From assembly GCA_009192285.1 (NCBI GenBank), contig WBVU01000003.1, forward strand, positions 4,867,973-4,931,972: a DNA stretch of 64,000 nt, given 5' to 3'. Position 1 is the first letter of the stretch; every line of letters starts with the position of its first letter. Below, piece after piece: positions 49,365 through 63,667 of the stretch. This DNA is from Morchella semilibera (taxonomy: Eukaryota > Ascomycota > Pezizomycetes > Pezizales > Morchellaceae). Below the pieces are notes generated by a model. It was given only the letters and a program-made list of their open reading frames with translations, had not been told where the DNA came from and made no database searches. Made by a program: the position numbers and the translations under genes.

Positions 49365-52300
49365 CTAGCGGTAAGTAGTATATGAGATATGATCTCTCCT
49401 CCCCCCACCTCTATTAGACTGCCCATTCCTATGCCACACACTATTAATATTTCTATGGACCGGTTCAAGACCTCTGGGGGGACCCATAGCTCCGGGTCCT
49501 CTTTCAAGGGGTGGCCACGCGTCCGGAGCCCTACGGTCCTGCGGCGGGTAGTCCCTGTTTTCCCATTGATTGTACGTTGCTCCCCTCGGCTGCATCCCAC
49601 CTTCTCTATCTTCTATATAACGCGGGCCCCCATCATCCTCTGGCCATGACTCTCTGACCTGCTGACGACGACCGGAACCACGATAAGCCGTGCCACGAGG
49701 TGCCGCGGCAGGACCTCCACGGCTGTGATAGCAATTGTTTCTGTTATAATCAGCCTCGTCATACCCTCCTTGATGGTTGATGGCTTCTTCCTGGAAGTAA
49801 TCGTTTTGGGAATAGTTGTTTGGAGGGTAGTTGTTACTGCGAGGGCATTGGTAATCGTCCCGCGGGTAGTCGTCCTGGTCGCCGCCATGCCGATAACCCT
49901 CCTGTTCATAATTTCCTCGGGAGCGGCTTTGTGGGTGAGGAGGGCGACTCTGGTCGGGAGGAGGGCGGTTCTGGGCGGGAGGAAGACGGTTTTGAGGAGA
50001 TAGCGGAGGATGACCTTGAGGGGGCGGGGGACGGCCCTGAGGGGGTGGGGGACGGCCCTGAGGGAGTGGGGGGCGGCCCTGAGGGAGTGGGGGGCGGCCC
50101 TGAGGGAGTGGGGGGCGGCCCTGAGGGAGTGGGGGGCGGCCCTGAGGGGGTGGGGGACGGCCCTGTAGAGAATGATTGTTCTGAGAATAATTATTTGGAG
50201 AGTAATTGCCATTGGGGTAATCATCCCTAGGTCGGCCATCTTGATAGGTTTTCTGGGAGTAATCGTTCTGCATCCGAGGGTCATTACCCTGAGTGTACTC
50301 TAAGGGCGCAGTTCCTCTGGAAACCCTTGGGAGATCGTCCCCAGTTTTTACTACCTGTTGTACTCGGCTGACCGGCAGCGCAGCCTCCCATTCATCATCG
50401 ACATCGACAAGCCTAGGTGGGTGGCTTGTGATCTATCAGTGTTTCCAGTAGCTACCACATGCCTTTCTGCTGCGCGGTTTTCAACAGCGATAAGGGGAAG
50501 AGTAGGTGTTTGTGGGCCAGGGGCGCTGATTTGATTACTGGGACGGCCTGGTGGTGGTGATCGTGGTTTCGCTGGTTGCTTGCCACATTTTAGACAGCTA
50601 CACTCTTTTGAACAAATATTACCGCATTGATGAGAGCATGAAAGAATTTTATTGCATTGAGAAGTACATCGTACCATGTCGTGCGAAAACCTAAATATCG
50701 GTTAGCAACCCTAGTATATTTGCTGAGGGTCTTGAACTCACGGATGGCATCTAAAGATACAGCCGTGGCCACACGGTAAAACTTCCTTGCACCATTTACG
50801 ACAACCTCCGTTGATGTCAACCCAATCCAGGGGGTCTAGAGTCCCGTAACTTGTCAATTGATTATGAATAATTTCAGTAGGAGCAAGCCATACCTTCAAT
50901 TGCTATTTTGACTTTATGTTTCTGGCACGTCAAGGGAAGGGCAATCCCAAGCCGAGATGGTGCTACATTGAGAATACTACCGACCTCCCACCATAATTTA
51001 CTGGCCTGAGTAATTATTGTAGCATTTCCGAAGATGTAGAGACCTCTTCTGGCGCGTGATAACGCGACGCAAACACGATTTTCGACCTAAATCGTGTCAG
51101 CCATTTCAATGCCTGGCTATAGAAGGGTCAATAGTACATCTAAGAATCCAATTTGGCCATAATCATTACTCCTCACCAAACTTAGAAGAATCACGGTATT
51201 CTCCTCTCCCTGGTAACTATCCACGGTTTTGACCTTGATATCCTCTTGTGCCAGATTGATGTTTTTCCTCAAGGCTTGGAGAATCCTGGTTCTCTGTCCG
51301 GCATAAAATGTAAGAATTGTTATATCTTTGGGTTCCAACTCGTTCAACACAAGGTAGTCCGCAAAGCGAACTATCATGTCCGCTTCATTATGATTCACGC
51401 GCGAATGGACCTCATCCGTGCTCTCTGGATAGTAATGTGTATACCAATAAACCTAGACACACAAATAAGTATAAGGAAGTTTTTAGAAGATGGATCCTTA
51501 CATTTACGTCACCCATTCCCTGAACTGATTCACGGCCTAGAACACTCTTGTCATCCACAAGCGTATCATTATCTATGTGCCAATTGGTTAATACATCTAA
51601 GAAAACAAGTTAATTTGGGGCATTTGACATACAAATAGGCCTCAAGATTTCTCGGATTTCCGGCCTCATGCCTGTCCAGGTCTATTAGTAATTTCCTTTT
51701 CATATTGTTTCTAACAAAACCCACGTCTCTGTGTTCTCAATGTCTCGTATGGTAATTCGTTTGTAACCAAACGTTCAAACATTGAAATGTCTAGATAGTA
51801 TGGATCATCGGAGAGGTTCATATCAGAACAATGGCCCCTAAGCTGTTTGTGATCCCCCACTAGGATTAAGTGCTCGACGCTCGGCATGCATGCGACCACA
51901 ACAGGTCCCTCCAATGCCTCTGCTGCCTCTTCGATCAGTACGATTTTGGGGCGTACAGCTGCAATGATACTCCTATATTTAGCCAACCCAGTTGTTGTCA
52001 TTCCGACGAGCTTCGAATTGGCGACTATGTGCGCGTCTTTTTCCATTCTTGCTATCTTAAGCATCTGACAAAAACGCTGGTAGTCCTTGTTAAGAGCTCT
52101 AACCTCATTCCAAATCTTGTTTATCAACTCCTGCCTGAGGTAATGGTAGAGGGCTGCTCTCATATAGCCTTCAAGGTCCCAAACATTTTGCACACGTTTT
52201 GCCTGCTGGATTTCCGCCATTGTAACACCGACCGGGCGTTCGACGGTATATCGACGGCCCATCCCAAACCAATCACCCTTGAGCTTGTCATCTATTTTAT

Positions 52301-54580
52301 CACCATTTTCCCCCGGTCCAGAAAGAAAGTCTTCTTCAACCTCCTTTCTCGTCTCCTCTTCGATGTCTCCTTCTTCATATTCACCATCGATGATGTCTTG
52401 AATCTGGATTTCCTTGAAATACTCACCAAGCCATTGGCCCATGAGACCCCCCTGTGCACCAGTTTCCTCGGGTACTATCCAACCTGCTGAGCGCTCGATA
52501 AAGCTTTTGGCTTGAGAAGGAGTTATGAGGCGATTATCGTATAAGTCATCTACCGTTAAAACCTCTTGTTTGAGACATTCGAACAGCTTTGTTATCCTAT
52601 CCTTGATCCTCTTCAAATTTCCGGACGCGAAACTATGCTGGGAGCCCTGGACTCTAATATTCCCCCCCCCCTTGGTCCTTAATTCATACATTGTATGCTC
52701 TTTGATTTTGTCCTTATCTTGTGTACGGCCTCCCATGCGCACGACATCGTCTTCAAATTTAATGATGTGATTTAGTAGTTGGTCTACACCGAAATTAATT
52801 AGAGACTTAAACAAGCTATAGGGGAAACCAAAGGATTACCTAATGCATGGTTCGTTTGGCAGGCCACAATAATAGGCGGATCTCCCGCATCCATATTATG
52901 CAGTAAAATCTCCAGTGCCCGGACACTAACGTATGTTTTTCCTGTCCCCGGGGGCCCTTGGACAATCGAAACACGTCTAGTTAGAATCGAATGTAAAGCT
53001 TTCATTTGGGTGTGGTCCATGGCGGTTAAAATGTTTTGGGGCCATGATTTAATGATATTAACATCTTCCAAGGGCTCCTTATCTGGAATATCTGGAAATA
53101 TGGGGGAAAGGTTAAGGAAAGGTTTTTGTATGACATAATTTGGTGGTGGAATATTTTTTTCAAGGAAGCATATATGCTCGTGTAAGGGAAAACTATTAGG
53201 AATTAGTAACAGCATAACAATAATGATAATGAATTTAGCAATTGAGGGGTTAATGGTGAACTTACTTGTCTTCTGTCATCCTCTGTAATGCCCTGAGAGT
53301 CCACTTATACGCCTCATAATACCCAGTACGTGATTCTACCATGAGAAAAACCTTTTCCGTATCAATCTCAAGTTCGGTTTCGCCGAAGAGTAGATCAACC
53401 TCGGGGGGGTTCATTCCAAGTCCAGACAAAGGCCTGGCTGCAACAGTAGCCACTTTGACTGTTTGGAAGTTGTCATGTGAGAGACATACGAGTGTGCCTG
53501 GAAGAAGTCGCTTTGATTGCTTCCAGGGAATCTTCTTCCCTGCACGATTGGTAGAAAATGATACCTTGGTGGCGATTCCCATACTTGAGAACGTTATGCC
53601 AAGTACACGAACCTAGAAATAATGTACATAGGCTTTAGCACCGACGCAAGAACGGGCAAATTATACAGGCGGACGAACTCACATTCTCATAGACCGAAAC
53701 ATCATGACTATCCTCTGTGTTTGGGTTCTCTTTCATAAGTAATACAGCATCTCTAAGGGTTGCGAACGCATCCTCCCTCAGAAGTTCGTAGTGTGTTTCG
53801 AGGTAATCGTCCACACTGTCGAAGGCCCCACTGATGCGGTTTGTTGGAATTTTTACGGCCGTGCTCATCAATTCTTCAGTTGTCGGCACGTCCGGACGTT
53901 TACGCCATGCTGCTTCGAAGTGGTCTGTACTCTCTCTCTCGAAACTGTAGGTAGAAATTTTCAGGGTTAGGTCAGATGAGTCTCAAAGGAAGTATTGATA
54001 GCTATTACCGAGCCACATTTTCGTTCCTCGGTACCCCTGGATTCCTTCCTGCAGGTATTTCTCCCTCTCTCCCCCTCCCACCTCTACCTATCTTCTCGGA
54101 GATATCCGTATGGAACTCTTCTTGGGAAAGCGCTGCTTCTCTATCTCTTATAATTTTGTCCTTGCTTGGTGAAACCACCACCCCGGCAATCTGAAGTGGT
54201 GGAAGATCGTGAATTCCTTGCTTCCTTCGCCCCTTCTTGAGAATCTTAGTCTGGACCGTATGGGGAGTCTCTGGTCCCCAGTTATCACCATCGTAGGTTA
54301 TTTGTGGTGGTTCTTCGTTTTTATTCTCTGAATTCTGTACATCCTGTGTACTATTCTCAACCCTTTCTTTGATGCCATCCTCAACTTCCTCGGGAGTGTC
54401 ATTGGAAGTTTGGTCGGTTGTCTCTTCTAGGTCGTCTTTCTTTGAAACTGCGGATTTTCCCTTTGTAAGCTTGGATTCACGGTTTCTCTTCCGTTGGTCT
54501 TTCCTGCTACCTCCATTTACGTTGCCGCCGCCGCCGCCGCCACTACTACTACTACTACTACTACTAGTAAGTGTAGGCAT
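49365..54580 (-). CDS. ZNFX1/Hrr1-like SF1 helicase with NFX1-type zinc fingers
   Basis: Twelve reverse-strand exons: 54009-54580, 53683-53944, 53266-53612, 52840-53192, 51725-52783, 51633-51671, 51502-51596, 51138-51452, 50894-51086, 50742-50835, 50486-50690 and 49365-50432; 1533 residues. N-terminal Ser/Gly and Lys/Glu-rich disorder precedes the Upf1-like helicase core: Walker A QGPPGTGKTY (about 473-480), motif II VLIEEAAEALE (about 796), LVGDHKQLRGH, TQRRMRPEIREILRPI, VDSYQGEENTVILLSLVRS and VCVALSRARRGLYIFGNA. Then come NFX1-type finger pieces, GGCRKWCKEVLPCGHGC and CSHQCGNICSKECSCLKCG. The last exon adds a disordered Asn/Tyr/Arg/Gly tail with seven GRPPxPQ repeats. The combination and EEAA motif II match ZNFX1 and S. 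pombe Hrr1, which act in small-RNA-guided silencing, probably with RNA-dependent RNA polymerase. The join into the last exon (53-nt intron 50433-50485) is the least certain. Confidence 0.87.
50018..50164 (-). repeat. 21-bp coding minisatellite, seven copies
   Basis: Seven exact-length 21-bp units lie head to tail in the last exon of the helicase gene. On the top strand the four central ones are identical (GAGGGAGTGGGGGGCGGCCC plus T). In the protein they give GRPP-P/L-PQ seven times. Being a multiple of three, copy number can change without breaking the frame. Confidence 0.92.
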
Positions 54581-55533
54581 GTTAACTACAGCGAAAATAG
54601 GAAGAAAATGGAAGGGCGAGGAGAAGTTATAGAAGTGACTAGAGTGGTTTCGATTCGAAAGAGACGCGGCAGAGATGTCAAATCATCGATAGAACTAATA
54701 GAGATGCGGTAGATGAATAGTTCGGTGGACCATTTGAGTTATAAAGCGTTCCAGGCATCCCGCCAAAAGCAGTCGCGCCTTCGAAAGTAAGTGGGGCGTC
54801 TTGGCACTTTTTCAGGCCACCAGTACGAGCTTAAGTCACGCAGTTAACCGCATATTACAAACCGGCTCCATGGCTACATGTATGGGCAAGGTGGGATCTC
54901 GTACATATATTTACTTTCACTGTCCAGACCAGTACTTGAGAAAGCCATTTTAGCGATTGATACTACATGAAGTCAATGCTGTAGCTAAGGTTATATGGCA
55001 TGGTATACGGTACATTTAGTGTAGTATGTTCGTTTACTTATGTACTTCCACGTACATAAGTTACATGTAAGTACATGTAGGTACATATGGCCAGACTACC
55101 ATGTATGCATGTAGGCATTGATGTAGACATTCAATGGTAGTAGGATCCGGAAGTCGCTTGACCTGCAAGAAAATTTACCGTTGCTAGTACATACTTGCAC
55201 GTGTGTACGTACTTTTTTTAATATTAGAATGTGGAGACAGAAAGCTAGGTGCACATACATACGATTCTTGGCAGAGCGTATCGATTAGGGTAAGGGGATT
55301 TAGATCGCGTTGTTCATTAACTTAGGGGCGCCTACTATCACCACACACATATATGTAGACATTCGTAGATTATCACATTACAATTTCACGAAATACTCGC
55401 TGGGGACCCTCCACACACTTACCGCGAACTTTGGAATACTGTCGCGTAGGCCCACATTAGCTACAGTATCAGAGAGGAGACGAGAAGATACGCGGTCAGG
55501 CCAAACAAGCAGAGAACTAGAATGCGCGGCGAG
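54581..55533. promoter_or_regulatory. divergent promoter region, helicase and SPT8
   Basis: About 0.95 kb between two divergent starts. A cluster of TACATGTA palindromes lies at 54875, 55062 and 55072. A TAGTAG triplet run in the helicase first exon continues to its start. No gene seen. Confidence 0.5.
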
Positions 55534-57860
55534 ATGGATTCAGATGATGAACGGAACCATAATGATAATGGTACTTAAACCTTTTTCATAGAGCCCCATA
55601 CGTCACGTTATTTTACGAATCAAGGAAGCCTCATGAGTGTATCACCGATAGTTTTAGAGAACCAATACTGAGCCAGCTACTCATTCTAGCTTCCAATGTC
55701 GGATCTTCGGACAATGAGCAGGATGACCATATGGATGACCACGACCAGGAAAACGAAGATGAATCTGACCACAACTCGGATGATGATGACGATGTGGATG
55801 GGGACGCTGACCCCGACGGGGACGATCAAAACGAGGGCGATGAGGAGGGCGACGGCGACGGCGAGGGTAACTCCCGGGGATCCACATCACGTTCCATCTA
55901 CCTCTGAACTAACCTCTTTGTTAGATTCACAACATCCTCAGGGACCTCACCGCTCGCGTTCAAGCTCAAAGGAGCCTAAGGATGTCCGGCCACGCCCAAA
56001 GCTGAGAGAAGGCGCTGGGACAGCTTCTACATATGATATTGTGCCTTATGTAGCAGCACCGCAATCCACAAGTATAAACGCTTTTTGCGCAACGCCTTGC
56101 ATGCGATGGATATTTACAGGTGGAAGTGACGGGTATATAAGACGCTTTGATTGGTTTGGGAGCATCAACGGAAGGGTTCCCTTGACGGTTGCCCAAAGGC
56201 ATCCGTTTGTTGATAGTGTTACGAGGGTGAGTCCACTTGAAACATGAACTACGGTAGGCAAGCGGTTAACGCGATATCGCTATTGGACAGGCTGGCATCT
56301 TATTATCTTACTGGGAGAACGAAGAGCCAGTTGGTTCGTCTATCTAGTTCATTGAAACGCTTGTGGACTGACATGAATGCAGTTAAATCTGAACACCTTT
56401 ATATACCAGAAACCACGGATGATCTAAAGCTAAGTCCCGTATATAGCTTAGCAGTTCAAAACCAGAGTCTATGGCTCTTAAGTGGTCTAGAGGTATTTCA
56501 AGCCTCCAATTCTAGCATGAATCATACTTACCGTAGCCCATTTAGAGCGGTGGCATAAATCTTCAATCCGTACGGCATGATGAAGGGAAGATTATAACTA
56601 CGCTACGAAAACACACTTCGGCAGTTAGTGTACTCACGCTTTCCTCGGATGAAAGGTCCCTTTTATCCGGGAGTTGGGACAGAAATGTCTACGATTGGGA
56701 TTTAAACACGGGACAAACAACACGGGATTTTCTTTCCAATGCAGGGCAGGTTTCAAGCATTGCTTTTAGGCCATATTCAGATAGCTGGCAAGAGATTAGA
56801 AGAGATAGTCTAATAAACGGGGCATCTGGGGGGCGAAGGGGGGAGGGCGGCCTCCCCAACGGTCTTAGTGGAGCGAATAAAGATGACGGCGACGAGGATG
56901 CGCCGGGAAGCCCGGCGGAAAGCACGAGGAGTTATGGGAGTTTATTCGGTGACGACGATGATGAAATGGGCATGGGAGGTGGTGAGGTAGATGAGATGAG
57001 TCAAGCCATCGCCAGTGGATCTGGGCTTAATGGTGACATAAAACCTTCCCAAAACGGGAGCGGGAGCCAAAAAGGTGACGAAGACGGGGATATCACCATG
57101 GGTGATAGTGGCTCGGGTGGGACTAAAAATGGCGAGAGTTTAAACGGTACCAATGGCGTGCATCATCACGATGTTTCGTCTACCAACCATATACCTACGG
57201 CGGCAGCATCATCTGCCTCCACGACGGACCAAAATGTGTTCTTAGTATCCTCTATGGATGGGACATTCAGGATTTGGGACCGTCGACAGCTCACACCTGT
57301 CGCAACAAGTACACCATCCAAAGGAGTCCCGCCTTGGTGCATGGATGCTTGTTGGAGCACAGATGGCAACTTTGTCTATGTCGGTAGACGAAATGGTACA
57401 GTAGAGGAATTCAGCGTTCATAAAGGAGTTGGAGAGCCTGTGAGGACAATGAGATTTCCTATGGGAAGCGGACCTGTTTCAGCATTATCCGCAATGCCCA
57501 ATGGTAGGCACCTGGTTTGGTCGGTTTTCTCCACCCGCATCTTACCTCAACAACAACTAACCCGGAAAATACATGTAGTGCATCATTTGATAATCTACGT
57601 TTGTATGATTTGAGCGACCAAGGGACAAAGTCGACCGTCCCATTTTTAATCATTCCGGGGCACCATGGAGGTGTTATATCGTCAATATGTAAGCCTTATA
57701 TTATATCCCAACATTTCTTTCCAAATCAGTCTCAAATTCTAACATGTATATAGATGTTGATACGACCTGCCAATACATGATCTCAACCGCGGGTAATAGG
57801 GGCTGGGAAGGCGCAAGCACAGAGGTATTGCTGGGGTATGAGATTATTATTCAACCTTAA
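55534..57860 (+). CDS. SPT8: Spt8, WD40 subunit of the SAGA coactivator
   Basis: Eight exons: 55534-55570, 55690-55866, 55925-56226, 56291-56333, 56383-56492, 56546-57519, 57579-57688 and 57754-57860, all in frame, 619 residues. An acidic N-terminus (MDSDDERNHNDN, then an Asp/Glu-rich run to about residue 71) precedes a WD40 propeller: YDIVPYVAAPQSTSINAF, RWIFTGGSDGYIRRFDWFG, VAQRHPFVDSVTR, AGILLSYWENEEP, HTSAVSVLTLSSDERSLLSG, SWDRNVYDWDLNTGQT, MDGTFRIWDRRQLTPV and CASFDNLRLYDLSDQGT. It ends AGNRGWEGASTEVLLGYEI. In yeast Spt8 contacts TBP within SAGA in the nucleus. An acidic Gly/Ser/Asp-rich insertion of about 130 residues interrupts the propeller. The cysteine at the exon 6/7 join is split by an intron with donor GTCGGT. 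Confidence 0.93.
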
Positions 57861-58395
57861 GTCGGTTCATTTAATGTTTATACCCTTGGCTCGTCGCCAC
57901 TTGATTTCATTTTTTTCTCTTGCCTTTTTTCGTCTCTATTTTCTCGAAATAGGAATGATAGTATGGGGGTATCATTAGGGCCTGGACTCCCGCTTTGTTG
58001 ATGCGGGCCTTAAATATTTAGGTACGTTGGTGCGCTCATATTTGTCTCTTTTGTTAGCGCTTATGTATGTAGTTTGGAGCGGTTATGGTCTTCACGATTC
58101 ACAATTGGAGGGCATAAATACATACAACAGAAGGCTAGCTCCGCTTATAGCATTCTTAATGTCGTTCATGCAATACCTAGAACGATTGGCTTCAATAGCC
58201 CTTGGCTCATGGAATATCACTCGGTGTTGGCCAAATCATGTTCGTGAACAGAAAAAGTCCAGCGAATAGAAAAATCTTACTTGCTCATGGGAACTGGATC
58301 TCGGCACCACTTGCTTATGGGAAGCCGCTCACTATATTTTATTTGCCTTAGTAACTGAGTAGAACAAATTTAGCGAATAGAAAACCTTTACTTTA

Positions 58396-58480
58396 TATAC
58401 TCGCGCGTTAACTAAGTCGCCAGATATCGTTGCAACCAAACGCTTATCAAAAATTCCGACTTTTTAATAACGACTGAGTA
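58396..58480 (+). repeat. dispersed repeat B, copy 2
   Basis: Same orientation and order as 35496-35581, with about eight C/T or G/A differences and one 2-3 base gap. It is followed within 80 bp by a MITE whose relative is also close to copy 1. Confidence 0.8.
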
Positions 58481-58557
58481 TAGAACACCCAAAAATGGCC
58501 ACCAGGTCCTGAGACCCATGAGGCCCTGTCTAGTGGAGGTTATAGTAATAAGCTGTC

Positions 58558-58670
58558 AATGCTGCCTCCCCTATAATAGAGGGTAAGAATTAGTATGGGA
58601 GATCAAATATTTGATAAGAGATATAATAAGATCTATTATCAACTTTTGCTTTTTTCTGGGGGGCAGCATT
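58558..58670. mobile_element. 113-bp MITE with terminal inverted repeats
   Basis: Begins AATGCTGCCTCCCC and ends GGGGGGCAGCATT, reverse complements apart from one base. AT-rich, non-coding interior. A degraded relative lies at 34646-34736, and the last 65 bases of the window (about 63936 on) resemble its left end. Confidence 0.72.
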
Positions 58671-59050
58671 TACTGACAACCTAAGGGATAACCGTTACTC
58701 AAGCCTTTCTTATAAAAACAACACTTTTGCAAGAACTGTGGGTTTTGTGGGCGCAGTTCTGAAAACTACATGTACTCTCAATTTTGTATGGTTAGACAAA
58801 TTTCACAAATTGCACCAACTCTGAGCGACTTAACTATTTTGATATTTGTCAGAAAGCATTAGAATGATTTAGGCTACTATAAGTACACCCACCTATCTCC
58901 AGTATCTCAGAAGTTTAGATTCCCTCTAATGATATTATTCACCATATTGTAGTTAGCTTGGCGCCAAGTCTCACCAGGCACGGGATTGGGTTTATGATTC
59001 ACGATTATCAAACTCCGTTCCTCGAGCTACCCACCTCACCTACCTCAATA

Positions 59051-61168
59051 ATGGAAGAGTCACTTTCTCTGGAAGAAACAAATAAGCTTCGTATCTCACT
59101 CGGTCTCAAACCTCTCAAAGCCGACCCTCCTTCTACCAATACCGCCGCCACTGCAGATACCACCCCCATATACGATAACTCAACTGAAGCCCAGGATCGT
59201 CGCGCTGTTGATAACTGGAAAACCCACCAGTCTACTCTCGAAGCTGACTCCGCACGTCGTTCACGTGCCGAAGGCATTAAAAAGGCACGCGATGCAGCGA
59301 AGCGGTTTGCCGTGTTGGAAGGCAAGGGACTTGGTGAGGCGGGCGAGACCGAAGAGGACACGACAACATGGGTACGGAAGATGAAGAAGCGCCAGAAGAA
59401 GTTAGCAGAGAAGATGGCGAAAGAAAAGGAGGAAGAGCTAGAAAGGTTAGCAAGGGAGACCAAGGACTATACAGCAGAGGATTTGAAGGGTGTGAGGGTG
59501 GGGCATGATTTGGAGGAGCTTGCAATTGGAGAGGAGGGCGTAGTGTTGACACTGAAGGACTCAACGATTGGGGAGGACGAAGGTGAGTATGTTTAGTTGT
59601 ACTTCAAGTAAGGGTTGGTCTGATAATTGGGGTGGATAGAAGAGGGAGATGAGCTTATTTCTACATCTCTGGCGGAACGCGAGCGCCTCAAGGAGCGGCT
59701 CGAGCTTAAAAAGAAAAAGCCGGCTTATAACCCCCATGAGGCCGCTGATGGGGAAACATCTATACTTTCCCAGTATGACGAGGAGATAGAAGGCAAGAGG
59801 CAGAAGAAGTTTGTGCTAGATGGTAGTGGGAACACCGAAGACATGTCTGATATTCACCGGCAAGAAATCGCTGAGAGACTCAAGGCAAAACCCATTACTT
59901 TAGATATACCAAGTGAGTATATGTGCACTCACATTCTCGAATGGACTAATTGAGGATTGGCGTAGGGCCAGAAATTATGTCGGATTATGTGGACCCATCT
60001 ACCATAAAGATCAGGAAGCCGAAGAAGAAGAGCACAAGAAAGAGGTCAGGTGATGTCGAGGATTCACTTGCACCACCACCACTAATTGAGGCGGAGGCGG
60101 GTGGGGAAACTATGGATGTTGACCGTAAACCAACCATCAACCTAAGAGAATCTATGAAGATGTCTCCTTCATAGACGATGATGATTTGCAGAGCTCACTT
60201 GCTATGCAGCGAAAAATGGCGCTAAAAAAACGTAAGATTTTGAAGCCCGACGATTTAGCACGTCAACTACGTGAAGAGAGTAATGCAGAAGATACCCAAA
60301 TGAAGGGTGACGACGATGATGAGGTTGGCCTTGTCATTGATGAGACGACCGAGTTTGTCGCAGCACTCAGGGCACCTGTTATTCCGGAACGGAGGAAATC
60401 TAGATCCGCACCTGCTGCTACTACTGCCATGGCAGATCCCCCGAGCATGAGCGCGATGAAGATGTCAAGATGGAAGATGGAGAGGAGGAACAAAAGGATT
60501 TGGGATCAATTGCTCCAGCACCACCGGAGATCTCAAGTACCGGCCTGGACGAGGAGATGACAATATCTCGTGGCGTGGGTGCAACACTAGCTATGCTAAA
60601 CCAACGTGGCCTACTCAAACGAGACGAAGGGGCAGATCATAAAATCAATCTCCTTCGCGATCGTGAGAAATTTCGCATCGAAAAGAAGATACGTGAACTT
60701 GAAGCAGAAGAGAAGGCCAAGCAGCAAAGACTCCGTGATAGACAAAGCGGGAAGTTTGATCGCATGTCTGCTAGAGAGAGAGAAGAGCATGCTAGGTGGG
60801 AGAATAGACAGAGAGATCTACAAGAAGCAAGGGAAATGGCACAGAGGTTTAAGGAATACAAACCGGATGTTAATCTAAGCTACAAAGATGAGTTTGGGCG
60901 AGACATGACTCAAAAAGAGGTATGCTACATCCGTTTAGTTTTTATGCTATATCCCATCTCTAAACAACTGGCAAATATGTAGGCATTCAAACACCTTTCA
61001 CATCAATTCCATGGCAAAGGCTCTGGGAAAGCTAAAACTGAGAAGAGACTCAAGAAAATTGAAGACGAGAAAAAGAGGGAAGCGGCTTCAAGCCTTAATA
61101 GTACTTCAGCGACGGCAGTCCAGTCTGCTGCGAAAAAGAGTAAGCAAGCCGGAGTGAGATTAATGTAG
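59051..61168 (+). CDS. SNU66: Snu66/SART1-family U4/U6.U5 tri-snRNP protein
   Basis: A pre-mRNA splicing factor. Exons 59051-59582, 59640-59912, 59966-60919 and 60983-61168. The ATG at 59051 gives MEESLSLEETNKLRISLGLK, the family start; an upstream in-frame extension looks non-coding. Landmarks: RRAVDNWKTHQ, a coiled-coil Lys/Glu region, TLKDSTIGEDEEEGDEL, IDDDDLQSSLAMQRKMALKK, LEEMTISRGVGATLAMLNQRG (without the first residue), EYKPDVNLSYKDEFGRDMTQ and AFKHLSHQFHGKGSGKAKTE. Exon 3 is read in three frames: one base seems missing between about 60130 and 60160, and another in the C run 60438-60442. Restoring each continues known SART1 segments and gives about 648 residues. No GT-AG pair of suitable length explains either. 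Assembly indels are more likely than decay, because all domains are intact. Confidence 0.88.

Positions 61169-63667
<2,499 letters not shown>

Larger units (their letters stand above)
57861..59050. other. intergenic block with two repeat families
   Basis: 1.2 kb. Contains repeat B copy 2 (58396-58480), a 113-bp inverted-repeat element (58558-58670), a short duplication (AGCGAATAGAAAA at about 58261 and 58372) and TACATGTA at 58767. A frame at 58027-58269 has no domain. Confidence 0.55.

Noticed and set aside
58958-59050. N-terminal extension of SNU66
   Set aside because: Starts at a non-ATG codon and lacks similarity; the family begins at the MEESLSLEETNKL methionine.
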